Of a DNA stretch of 64,000 bases, positions 33,179-40,332 are shown one piece after another. The translations under genes and the position numbers were made by a program. The notes under the pieces are model-generated. The model was not told the origin of the DNA. It was given only the letters and a program-made list of their open reading frames with translations, and did no database searches. The stretch lies in NCBI GenBank assembly GCA_963756545.1, contig CAVWNY010000003.1, forward strand, positions 1,178,001-1,242,000, in the 5' to 3' direction. The first letter of the stretch is position 1, and the number at the start of each line of letters is the position of its first letter. This DNA is from DATFDN01 sp963756545. GTDB lineage: Bacteria; Pseudomonadota; Alphaproteobacteria; Acetobacterales; Acetobacteraceae.

Positions 33179-33760
33179 CTACAGGAGCTCCCCGCCCGTC
33201 TGGCGCAGTACCTCGCAGGCATGCTCGCGCTTCTCGGGCGAGGCGGTGCGCACGGCGAGCACCAGCCGGCCCTCGGCCGCGAGGCGTTCGCGGGTCGCGC
33301 GCTCCGAATGGCTCAGCGCATGGCTGAGCAGGTGCGACAGGCCGACCGCCGCGGCGCCGGCGCCCAGCGCAGCACCCGCGACGGCCGCCGCCACGCCGCC
33401 GGTCGCGGCCACCGCCGTCGCCGCGATCATGGCCGCGACGGAGCCGCCGATGGCGGAGTGGGCCACGCGGGACTGCTGGTTCTCCACCTCCGTGTCGGCG
33501 GCCTTGGACCCCGCTTCGGGCGTGGCCCGCTCCACCGGCGCGTCCATCTCGGGCAAGCCGAGATCTCCGCGCCCGAAGCCGCCGGCTTCCAGAGCCATGA
33601 TGGCGTGGTCCAACGCCTCGCTCGAACGGAAGCGCGCCAGGACTTCCCACGTTTCCGGCGCTGGCGCCGCTGCCGGTTCGTCCGCGGGCCCCGTCGCCGG
33701 GGCCGCTGCGGGTGCGGCGGTCACGAAGGCTGCATCCGGCAGGCGTCCCTCATCGTCCAT
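33179..33760 (-). CDS. Hypothetical protein with glycine/alanine-rich hydrophobic centre
   Basis: A 193-residue protein (ATG at 33760, MDDEGRLPDAAF). After an Ala/Pro-rich N-terminus, residues about 40-66 (WEVLARFRSSEALDHAIMAL, then EAGGF) form a short alpha/beta unit like those of YflT-type stress proteins. A central hydrophobic Gly/Ala segment (IGGSVAAMIAATAVAATGGV ... AGAALGAGAAAVGL) resembles a glycine zipper able to insert into a membrane. The C-terminal part (GRLVLAVRTASPEKREHACE, then VLRQTGGELL) mirrors the N-terminal unit. It is convergent with the molybdenum hydroxylase gene (3 bp). Function is unknown; a stress-related membrane-associated role is only a guess. Confidence 0.7.
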   Translation of the reverse strand: MDDEGRLPDAAFVTAAPAAAPATGPADEPAAAPAPETWEVLARFRSSEALDHAIMALEAGGFGRGDLGLPEMDAPVERATPEAGSKAADTEVENQQSRVAHSAIGGSVAAMIAATAVAATGGVAAAVAGAALGAGAAAVGLSHLLSHALSHSERATRERLAAEGRLVLAVRTASPEKREHACEVLRQTGGELL

Positions 33761-33920
33761 CTGCCCCACTCCTTCGATGTTACTCCCCTCAACGCGCCCG
33801 CCCGGATGGCGTTTCGATCACCGCACCAGCCGGCGCATCTCGATCAAGAAGTCGCCATGCGGATGCCACCTTGATCGGCCATGTCCTATGTTCAGCGTGA
33901 GACAAGGAGGCTGCAAGGCG

Positions 33921-34079
33921 ATGACGGAGACCGAGTACAGCCGTAAGCTCGATGAGCTCGATCGGCTGCTGAATGATCCCGACGTGCCCATGCAGCCGGA
34001 AAAGGTCTGGTCCCTTCTCGCCGAGATCGCGCAGCGCGACCTGGGCAGCGCGCGTCCGCCGCGCTCCTCGTTGGGGTAA
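33921..34079 (+). CDS. Small protein resembling the N-terminus of peptide chain release factor 1
   Basis: A 52-residue ORF with AGGAGG at 33905-33910 upstream of the ATG at 33921. The product MTETEYSRKLDELDRLLNDP, then DVPMQPEKVWSLLAEIAQRD, resembles the first helical stretch of RF1 (KL-EL--LL-DPDV). It lacks everything needed for peptide release: there is no GGQ domain. It could be a free-standing microprotein using the same helical hairpin, or a chance similarity. It converges with tlyA (8 bp between stops). About 150 bp before it hold no other feature. Confidence 0.6.
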   Translation: MTETEYSRKLDELDRLLNDPDVPMQPEKVWSLLAEIAQRDLGSARPPRSSLG

Positions 34080-34087
34080 CAGCCGCC

Positions 34088-34978
34088 TCAGACGCGCAGA
34101 GCGCCGATCAGGAATTCCCGATTTCCCTCCGGGCCGGTGATTGGGCTTTCGACGAGCCCCACCACCCGCCAGCCCGGCAATCCCTCCCACCAGGTCCGGG
34201 CAGCGGCGCAGACGCCCGCGTGAACGGCGGGGTCGCGCACGACGCCCTTGCCGGCGGCGACCGTTGCACGCCCGGCCTCGAACTGCGGCTTGATGAGCGC
34301 AACCGCCCAGGCGCCCGGCGCGCACAGCGCGAGCGGGGCGGGCAGCAGCGTCGCCAGCCCAATGAAGCTCGCGTCGCACACCAGCGCCGCGATCGGATCG
34401 GGGATGTCGGCGCGGGTCAGGTAGCGCGCGTTCACCCGCTCATGCACCGCGACGCGCGGGTCGCCCCGGAGTTTCCAGGCGAGCTGGCCATGCCCCACGT
34501 CCACCGCGTGGACCCGCGCGGCGCCGCGCGCCAGCAGCACGTCGGTGAAGCCGCCCGTCGAGGCGCCGATGTCCAGGCAGATTCGCGCTTCCGGGGAGAA
34601 GCCGAACGCCGTCAGCGCGTGGTCGAGCTTCAGGCCGCCGCGCGAGACCCAAGGGTGGTCCTGTCCGCGCACATCGAGCGGTGCTCCGGCTTGGAGCATC
34701 TGGCCCGCCTTGTCGATCCGTCGCGCGTCGCTGAACACCTTGCCGGCCAGGATCAGCGCCTGCGCCCGTGCCCGGCTCTCGGCGAGGCCCCGCTCGACCA
34801 GGGCCTGATCGGCGCGGGTTCTGGCGGGGCGGGAGTTCGGGCACGGCTGGTTGCCCGCTACCCCTCCCCCCGACCCCCTCCCGCAGGGGGAGGGGGAGCA
34901 GGTAGGCGGCGGATGGTCTACTCCCCCTCTCCCTGCGGGAGGGGGTCGGGGGGAGCGGGCCGACGCGCGAGCCCCCAT
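34088..34978 (-). CDS. tlyA: TlyA family rRNA 2'-O-methyltransferase, with a palindromic repeat translated in its N-terminus
   Basis: A TlyA-type RNA methyltransferase (hemolysin A family) of 296 residues as read. The S4-like RNA-binding part begins RADQALVERGLAESRARAQA and continues with the ILAGKVFSDARRIDKAG segment. The methyltransferase core has KLDHALTAFGF, CLDIGASTGGFTDVLLARGA, VDVGHGQLAWKLR and CDASFIGLATLLPA, ending with IKPQFEAGR. The ATG at 34978 overlaps the xseB stop (TGATG), so translation is coupled. Residues about 7-40 are encoded by a family B palindromic repeat and are Pro/Gly/Arg-rich and unlike the family. No other start lies near the S4 domain, so the repeat seems to be tolerated as an in-frame insertion. 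Confidence 0.88.
   Translation of the reverse strand: MGARASARSPRPPPAGRGGVDHPPPTCSPSPCGRGSGGGVAGNQPCPNSRPARTRADQALVERGLAESRARAQALILAGKVFSDARRIDKAGQMLQAGAPLDVRGQDHPWVSRGGLKLDHALTAFGFSPEARICLDIGASTGGFTDVLLARGAARVHAVDVGHGQLAWKLRGDPRVAVHERVNARYLTRADIPDPIAALVCDASFIGLATLLPAPLALCAPGAWAVALIKPQFEAGRATVAAGKGVVRDPAVHAGVCAAARTWWEGLPGWRVVGLVESPITGPEGNREFLIGALRV
34860..34960. repeat. Palindromic repeat, family B, copy 2 (inside tlyA)
   Basis: Inverted halves CCCCTCCCCCCGACCCCCTC...GGGGGAGGGGGAGCA and CTCCCCCTCTCCCTGCGGGA...GGGGGTCGGGGGGAG. It lies within the 5' coding part of tlyA and keeps the frame open. Confidence 0.85.
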
Positions 34979-35217
34979 CACTCCGACACGCGCGTGCCGA
35001 GTGTCCCGTCGGCGCGCTCGACGATGGCGGCGACGCGGGCTTCGGCCTCGGCGAGCTTGGCCTCGCAGTGCCGGCGCAGCGCGGCGCCGCGTTCGTAGGC
35101 CTTGATCGCGTCCTCCAGCTTTTGCTGGCCGCTTTCCAGCCCGCGCACGATCTGTTCCAGCTCCCCCAGCGCGTCCTCGAACGAGAGGCCGCCGACGTCC
35201 GTAGCCGTCTCCGACAT
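34978..35217 (-). CDS. xseB: Exodeoxyribonuclease VII small subunit
   Basis: The 79-residue small subunit of ExoVII, which with XseA degrades single-stranded DNA. It has the family signature: LSFEDALGELEQIVRGLESG, followed by the coiled-coil QQKLEDAIKAYERGAALRRH and CEAKLAEAEARV. AGAAGGAA precedes the ATG at 35217. The stop overlaps the tlyA start, and the HDAC-like gene ends 11 bp upstream, so TusA, HDAC, xseB and tlyA are probably one transcript. dxs, a common neighbour in relatives, is not here. Confidence 0.94.
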   Translation of the reverse strand: MSETATDVGGLSFEDALGELEQIVRGLESGQQKLEDAIKAYERGAALRRHCEAKLAEAEARVAAIVERADGTLGTRVSE

Positions 35218-35228
35218 GCGGATTCCTT

Positions 35229-36161
35229 CTACGCCACCATCAGCTCGCGTACATGCGCCGCCGTCGAGGCGGCAAGCGTGGGGAGGTCATAGCCGCCCTC
35301 CAGCAGCGAGACTATCCGCCCGCCGGTTCGCCGGCGGGCGATGCCCATCAGCTCGCGTGTGATCCAGGCGAAGTCCGCCGTCTCCAGCCGGAGCTGGGCC
35401 AGCGGGTCGGCCGTGTGCGCGTCGAACCCGGCCGAGACGATGAGCAGTTCGGGCGCGAACGCATCCAGGGCGGGCAGGATCTCCGCCTGCCAGGCGGTGC
35501 GGAACGCGGCGCTGCCGGCGCCGGGGCGCAGGGGTGCGTTGACGATGTTGCCGGCGCAGCCGCGCTCCTCGCGCGCGCCCGTTCCGGGATAGCACGGGCT
35601 CTGGTGGGAGGAGGCGTAGAACAGCGCCGGATCAGCGGCGAACATCGCCTGCGTGCCGTTGCCGTGATGGACGTCGAAATCCACCACCGCGACCCGCTCC
35701 AGCCCCCAGCGGGCGCGCGCATGGTGCGCGGCGATGGCGGCGTTGTTGAACAGGCAAAAGCCCATCGCGCGCGCCGGCTCGGCGTGATGGCCGGGCGGGC
35801 GGACGGCGGCGAAGGCGGCATGCGCCCAGCCCTCCATCACCACATCGACCGCCAGCACCGCCCCGCCCGCCGCGCGCCGCGCCGCCTCGGCGCTGCCGGC
35901 GGACATGGCGGTGTCGGGGTCGAGCGGGACCGTCGCGCCGGGATCGGGCCGGATCGCCAGGATCGCGCGGACGTACTCCGCCCGGTGGGCGCGGGCGAGC
36001 TGCGCCTCGGTCGCCTCGGGCGCGGGCTCGCGCAGCAGCGGCGCGAACGCCTCGTCCTCCAGCGCGGCCAGCACGGCGCGCAGCCGCGCGGGGCATTCCG
36101 GGTGCCACGGGCCCGCGTCGTGGCCGAGGCAGGCCGGATGGGTGATCAGCGCGACGGTCAT
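35229..36161 (-). CDS. Histone deacetylase family protein (class II-like amidohydrolase)
   Basis: A 310-residue zinc hydrolase of the HDAC/acetoin utilisation/acetylpolyamine amidohydrolase family. The N-terminus (LITHPACLGHDAGPWHPECP, then ARL) is typical. The active-site His pair lies in VRPPGHHAEPARAMGFCLFN. The Zn ligands lie in VVDFDVHHGNGTQAMF (Asp and His) and in LIVSAGFDAHTADPLAQL (Asp). Substrates are acetylated amines or lysines; which ones is unknown. The start ATG overlaps the TusA stop (ATGA). Confidence 0.93.
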   Translation of the reverse strand: MTVALITHPACLGHDAGPWHPECPARLRAVLAALEDEAFAPLLREPAPEATEAQLARAHRAEYVRAILAIRPDPGATVPLDPDTAMSAGSAEAARRAAGGAVLAVDVVMEGWAHAAFAAVRPPGHHAEPARAMGFCLFNNAAIAAHHARARWGLERVAVVDFDVHHGNGTQAMFAADPALFYASSHQSPCYPGTGAREERGCAGNIVNAPLRPGAGSAAFRTAWQAEILPALDAFAPELLIVSAGFDAHTADPLAQLRLETADFAWITRELMGIARRRTGGRIVSLLEGGYDLPTLAASTAAHVRELMVA

Positions 36162-36412
36162 GCTCCGTCCTCGGCCGGCGGGTCCTCGGCGCGGCGGCGG
36201 ATGACGAAGCTATACACCCCAGCCTCCTCGCTCCAGGCCAGCAGCGCGTGGCCGGTCTCGCGGCAGTAGGACTGGAAATCCGACACCGCCGCCCGGTCGG
36301 TGGCCAGCACGCGCAGCCGCTCCCCCGGCGCCATCCCGCGCAGCTCGCGGTTGGCCCGCAGCACGGGCAGCGGGCACTTCAGGTCCTTCACGTCCAGCAG
36401 GCGCTCCGTCAT
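36158..36412 (-). CDS. TusA/SirA-like sulfurtransferase family protein
   Basis: An 84-residue small protein. The N-terminus TERLLDVKDLKCPLPVLRAN carries the CPxP motif whose Cys accepts sulfur as persulfide in TusA. The fold continues with LRGMAPGERLRVLATDRAAV, then SDFQSYCRETGHALLAW and a C-terminal VYSFVIRRRAED strand. It could act in tRNA thiolation, Moco sulfur transfer or, in the YedF/SirA sense, selenium or redox metabolism. Choosing among these needs more than sequence. The ATG at 36412 is chosen because the longer frame overlaps the divergent kinase gene. Confidence 0.9.
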   Translation of the reverse strand: MTERLLDVKDLKCPLPVLRANRELRGMAPGERLRVLATDRAAVSDFQSYCRETGHALLAWSEEAGVYSFVIRRRAEDPPAEDGA

Positions 36413-36475
36413 GCCGCCAATCTGGCGCGGCATCGGCGTCTTGAGCAAGCGGCACCGCGTCGCCATGATGGGCGT

Positions 36476-37375
36476 ATGGCACAATGGCGCATCGGCATCG
36501 ACCTCGGCGGTACCAAGATCGAGATCGCGGCGCTCGGCCCCGACGGCGCCGAGCGGCACCGGCAGCGCATCGCCACGCCGTCGGGCTACACCGCGACGCT
36601 GGAGGCCATCGCCGATCTGGTGCGCGCGACCGAGCAGCTTCTCGGCGTCGGCGCGACGGTCGGCATCGGCATTCCCGGCGTCGTCAGCCCGGCGACGGGG
36701 ATGGTGAAGAATGCCAACTCCATCGCGCTGAACGGCCACACATTCGATCGCGACATCAGCGCGAAGCTCGGTCGCGAGGTGCGGGTCGAGAACGATGCGA
36801 ACTGCTTCGCGCTCAGCGAGGCGAGCGACGGCGCGGGCGCCGGCATGGGCGTCGTGTTCGGGGTGATCCTGGGCACCGGATGCGGCGGCGGGCTGGTGGT
36901 GAACGGGGCGGTGCATCGCGGCCCGAACCGCGTGGCCGGCGAGTGGGGGCACACGCCGCTGCCCTGGCCGCGCCTGGACGAGCTCCCGGGCGTGCGCTGC
37001 TGGTGCGGGCACCATCTGTGCCTGGAGACCTTCATCGCCGGGCCTTCGCTAGCGCGCGATTGCGATGGGCCGGGCGCGCACGACGCGAGCGGGATCCCCG
37101 CCCGCGCCGCCGCAGGCGAGGCGCGGGCGCAGGCGGCGCTGGCCCGCCACGCGGACCGGCTGGCGCGCGGCCTGGCGGTGATCATCGACATGATCGACCC
37201 CGATGCGATCGTGCTGGGCGGCGGCCTGTCGAACATGGACCACCTATACGAGGAAGTGCCGGGCCTGCTGCCCCGCTACGTGTTCAGCGATACGGTGCAG
37301 ACCCCGATACTGCGCAACAAGCACGGCGATTCCTCGGGCGTGCGGGGGGCTGCGTGGCTGTGGCCGGATGGGTAG
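36476..37375 (+). CDS. ROK family sugar kinase (fructokinase/N-acetylglucosamine kinase-like)
   Basis: A 299-residue cytoplasmic kinase phosphorylating a hexose or amino sugar with ATP. The phosphate-binding motif RIGIDLGGTKIEIAALG is at residues 5-21. IGIPGVVSPATG and VENDANCFALSEA (catalytic Asp) follow. GVILGTGCGGGLVVNG and VAGEWGHTPLPW precede the ROK zinc motif CWCGHHLCLETF (CxCGxxxCxE). The C-terminal part has VLGGGLSNMDHLYEEVP. It diverges from tusA over 63 bp. The sugar ABC transporter at 21.7-24.5 kb could supply its substrate; that is only inference. Confidence 0.93.
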   Translation: MAQWRIGIDLGGTKIEIAALGPDGAERHRQRIATPSGYTATLEAIADLVRATEQLLGVGATVGIGIPGVVSPATGMVKNANSIALNGHTFDRDISAKLGREVRVENDANCFALSEASDGAGAGMGVVFGVILGTGCGGGLVVNGAVHRGPNRVAGEWGHTPLPWPRLDELPGVRCWCGHHLCLETFIAGPSLARDCDGPGAHDASGIPARAAAGEARAQAALARHADRLARGLAVIIDMIDPDAIVLGGGLSNMDHLYEEVPGLLPRYVFSDTVQTPILRNKHGDSSGVRGAAWLWPDG

Positions 37376-37415
37376 GCCGGCAGGTTTTGCCGGGTCGGGA
37401 GTGCCGGGGCGTTTC

Positions 37416-37715
37416 CTAGAGCCGTTCGTGCGACTGGCCGGGGCCGAAGTTCCGAAGCACCAGAACGTCCCCGGCCGTGGCACGGCGGCCCGTATCGGGG
37501 TGCAGCGCATTAAATGACGACGTGCCCTCGATCGCTACTCGACGCGTGCCTGGGTGCTCGCCCCGTGGATGGATGCATGGCGCATGACGCAGCCGCCTGA
37601 TGGCGGCCAGGATGGCACGCAGGCGGGCCGACCCGGGCTGCGCGTGCCAGCGATGGAAGGCGGCGAGATCTTCGGCGGCTTGGCGCGCTGCGGAGCGCGA
37701 GGGCGAACCAAGCCG
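37416..37715 (-). pseudogene. ParE-like toxin remnant
   Basis: The minus strand encodes a stretch resembling RelE/ParE toxins: ARQAAEDLAAFHRWHAQPGS, then ARLRAILAAIRRLRHAPCIH, PRGEHPGTRRVAIEGTS and HPDTGRRATAGDVLVLRNFG, ending PGQSHERL and TAG at 37416-37418. The order helix hairpin, H-P--G--PGTRR strand and GDVLVLR strand is ParE-like. There is no clear start codon near the expected N-terminus and no antitoxin next to it. The strand IEGTSSFNAL lacks the aromatic/valine pattern expected there. I read it as decaying. Nothing else is seen in the 37376-37785 gap. Confidence 0.45.
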
Positions 37716-37785
37716 ACGGCGGCGGACAAGCCGGCCCTGGCACGCGGCATGCGTAGTCCGAGACGCACCGCATTCAGGAGCCGTC

Positions 37786-38019
37786 ATGACCATCTCCCCC
37801 ACCAGCTTGGCGAACGCCATCCACGGCCTGAGCCACTCCAAGCCGACGCACCCGCACGCGCCCTCCGGCCGCCTCCAGCAATTCGGCCAGCAGGTCACGA
37901 CGGCGATGGGGCAGGCGGGTCAACAGAGCGCCGCGTCGAAGTCGAGCGCCGGCGCCAGCGCCGATCCGGGAGGGCTGCTGTCGGCGGACATGCTGCAAGC
38001 AATTCAGGCGATCGGGTAA
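37786..38019 (+). CDS. Small hypothetical protein, His/Gln/Ser-rich
   Basis: A 77-residue protein. AGGAG at 37775-37779 lies 6 bp before the ATG. It begins MTISPTSLANAIHGLSHSKP, continues THPHAPSGRLQQFGQQVTTA and ends GGLLSADMLQAIQAIG. A Ser/Ala-rich middle suggests a flexible linker between two short helices. Similar short proteins with an N-terminal ISPTS motif and a C-terminal LQAIQ helix occur in this bacterial group, but no function is known. It has no signal peptide. It is followed by a toxin remnant. Confidence 0.65.
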   Translation: MTISPTSLANAIHGLSHSKPTHPHAPSGRLQQFGQQVTTAMGQAGQQSAASKSSAGASADPGGLLSADMLQAIQAIG

Positions 38020-38064
38020 GGAAGCTGAGCTTGACGAAGCGCGTTATGCGTCGCACACCGCGCT

Positions 38065-38330
38065 GTGATTGAGAGTTTCCGCGGCAAGCGGACGGTGCGG
38101 TGTTTCGGGGCGAGATGCCGAGGGGTTCCCCTCCGATGTCGTCCGTGCGGACCGGCGGAAGTTGCGGGTTTTGGATGCGGCAGTACGCCTTGATGATCTG
38201 CGATCCCCGCGGGCAGCCGGTTCGAGGCGCTCTCGGGTCTTCGCACTGGCCAGCATAGCATCCGGATCAAAGAACAGTGGCGTCTCTGCTTCGTCTGGCG
38301 TAACGGAGGCGCTCATGAGGTCGTCGCAGC
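38065..38330 (+). pseudogene. HigB-type toxin pseudogene with two frameshifts
   Basis: Three frames in succession spell a HigB toxin. From GTG at 38065: VIESFRGKRTVRCF. Then in a second frame from about 38108: DAEGFPSDVVRADRRKLRVL, DAAVRLDDLRSPRAAGSR. Then in a third frame from about 38200: PAGSRFEALSGLRTGQHSIR, IKEQWRLCFVWRNGGAHEV. The segments fit end to end in the HigB pattern (IxSFxxK, RKLxxLDAAxxLDDLR, PPGxRFEAL, GQxSIRIxxQWRxCF). At least two indels are needed, so the toxin is dead. No higA follows; instead the glycan gene begins. The continuing open frame gives the next gene a spurious TTG start at 38335. Confidence 0.8.
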
Positions 38331-38460
38331 GCTTTTGGGCCGGCGGCAAAGGTCCGCGTCTAAAGATAGCTTACGAAGCGGAAGCGGGAATCGCGAGCTA
38401 TTCCTGCGCGCGCGTCGGGATCAGGGGAGACGAACGATCACACGCGACCTGCCTCTTCGC

Positions 38461-40332
38461 GTGGAACCCCTATCCACCCTCCTCGGCGACCCATCGTTGC
38501 GGTCGGATGCAGGGTTGACCGATCTGCACGAGTTGGTGCCGTCCGGCACCTATGAGCGCAGGCAGGCCGTGATGATCAACCCGGACGATCTCTATTCGGC
38601 GTTGCGAGGTGCCTATCTCGAGGACCTGGCGAAGCTGGATCAGCCATATGGTTCGACCCGTGGCCTGCTGCTGACCGGTGCCATGGTGATCGGGCAGGGG
38701 TCGGTCATCACGCGAAATGCCTTGCTGATACAGGAGAGCTGCCGGGCCATCCTCGAGCAGAACCGCACGCCGCCCGGCCTGCAGGCGGTCGGACCCGGAT
38801 GGGTCCTTCCCCTGCCGGAGCGGGTCCGGAAGGAGGACCGCGTCTCCGTTCTGGCAAAGGCACCGTGGTGGCGCAATTTTGGCCACTGGCTCGTGGATTC
38901 GGCGGCGTTGCTTGCATTGGTGGTCGATCGGCTGCGCGGCAACGACATCCAGATCGTCATCGGCAAGCAGTCGGCTACGGCGATGCGGCGAATCGTCGCC
39001 GAGACTCTGGGCATCGTCGCTCCGGGGATCCCCGTAGTGGAGCATGACGACGCTGACGCGGTAGTGTTTTCCCGCCTCTATTACGTTACTCCGACCAGCG
39101 TATCTCCGCTGTTCAAGCTTCCCACGGCGCTGCGGGCGCTGCGGAATAAGGTGATCTCGAGCCCGCCGGCGCCCCGGCGCCGGCTATACCTGCGGCGGGA
39201 TGCGCGAGGGCCACGACAACTGCTGAACGAAGCGGACGTGCTGCGAGTGGCGGAGGCGTACGGGTTTGAGGTCGTCCGACCCGAGGAGCATGGAATCCGC
39301 GAGCAGGCAGCAATGTTTTCCGAAGCCGAGATGGTCATGGGGGTAAAGGGCGCCGCCCTGACAAACCTGATATTCAGTCCCCGCGATAGCTCAGCCATAG
39401 TGCTGTCGCCGAGTAACTGGGGCGATTCTTTCTTCTGGGATTTGGCCGGACAGCTCGGAATCAACTATGTCGAGGTCGTGGGAAAGGCCGTCGATGGCAT
39501 AGCCGAACCGCCCGACAGCCCGTTCCATATCGACCTCGCCCGGCTTGGCGAAGCTCTGGACAGGGCGACGGGTTCCGCATCAGCAAGACCCGTCGTTTCG
39601 AGCCGCCCATCAGCATCCCGGCCGGAGCACGTCGGGATGTTTTACCGCGATTGCCTTCAACATCTGCATCGGACGCTGCGACCGCGCGCCTACCTCGAAG
39701 TCGGCTGTCTCGACGGCGAGACCCTCGCGCTGGCCGAATGCGCTTCGATCGGCGTCGATGTTCAATTCAAGCCGAAGGTCCGCATCCCCTCGCGCGCGCC
39801 GGCGATTCTGCTTTTCCAGATGCCAAGCGACGATTTCTTTGCCCGATACGATCCGATTGCCCTGCTCGGGCGGCAGATCGACCTGGCGTTCATTGACGGG
39901 ATGCATCTGGTCGAGAACGCGCTTAGGGACTTCATCAATATCGAGCGGTTCTGTCACCCCGAGTCCGTCATTGCCCTGCACGATTGCCTACCGCTCAATC
40001 GGCAAATGGCGAGCCGCGATCGGCCCGGCGCGGAGAGCGGCGCGGTCGCGGAGTTCCCGGGGTGGTGGACCGGCGATGTTTGGAAACTGCTGGCGATCTT
40101 GCCCCGCTATCGTCCCGACTTGTCCGTGCGCGCCTGCAATGCCCCGCCGACAGGTCTGGTGGTGATCCGCAACCTGAAACCCGACGACCGCACCCTGGAG
40201 CGTGCCTTCGACACTATCATGGCGGAGTTACTCAACCCCGCGGACGAGGACCGGCTGTTCGACGAGGCTGTCGGCTGCGCGGATGTCATGGATACGACCG
40301 CTTTGCTGCAGACGTTCGGACAGATCCCCTGA
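38461..40332 (+). CDS. Glycosyltransferase family 61 protein fused to a class I SAM methyltransferase
   Basis: A two-domain glycan enzyme of about 623 residues from the GTG at 38461. The N-terminal half is GT61/DUF563-like: WWRNFGHWLVDSAALLALVV (about 137-156), PRRRLYLRRDARGPRQLLNE (about 237-256), then EAEMVMGVKGAALTNLIF (about 280-298). The C-terminal half (about 380-560) is a methyltransferase of the Methyltransf_24 type: RAYLEVGCLDGETLALAECA, IDLAFIDGMHLVENALRDF, then VIALHDCLP. The start is uncertain. The frame is open to 38335, but that part is the tail of a higB remnant; no clear ribosome-binding site lies before 38461. The stop overlaps the next gene (TGATG). Confidence 0.8.
   Translation: MEPLSTLLGDPSLRSDAGLTDLHELVPSGTYERRQAVMINPDDLYSALRGAYLEDLAKLDQPYGSTRGLLLTGAMVIGQGSVITRNALLIQESCRAILEQNRTPPGLQAVGPGWVLPLPERVRKEDRVSVLAKAPWWRNFGHWLVDSAALLALVVDRLRGNDIQIVIGKQSATAMRRIVAETLGIVAPGIPVVEHDDADAVVFSRLYYVTPTSVSPLFKLPTALRALRNKVISSPPAPRRRLYLRRDARGPRQLLNEADVLRVAEAYGFEVVRPEEHGIREQAAMFSEAEMVMGVKGAALTNLIFSPRDSSAIVLSPSNWGDSFFWDLAGQLGINYVEVVGKAVDGIAEPPDSPFHIDLARLGEALDRATGSASARPVVSSRPSASRPEHVGMFYRDCLQHLHRTLRPRAYLEVGCLDGETLALAECASIGVDVQFKPKVRIPSRAPAILLFQMPSDDFFARYDPIALLGRQIDLAFIDGMHLVENALRDFINIERFCHPESVIALHDCLPLNRQMASRDRPGAESGAVAEFPGWWTGDVWKLLAILPRYRPDLSVRACNAPPTGLVVIRNLKPDDRTLERAFDTIMAELLNPADEDRLFDEAVGCADVMDTTALLQTFGQIP

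Noticed and set aside
38044..38349. Minus-strand ORF of 101 codons (SASVTPDEAETPLFFDPDAM at its start)
   Set aside because: It is antisense to the HigB remnant, which explains the sequence better in three frames; no ribosome-binding site or family match was recognised.
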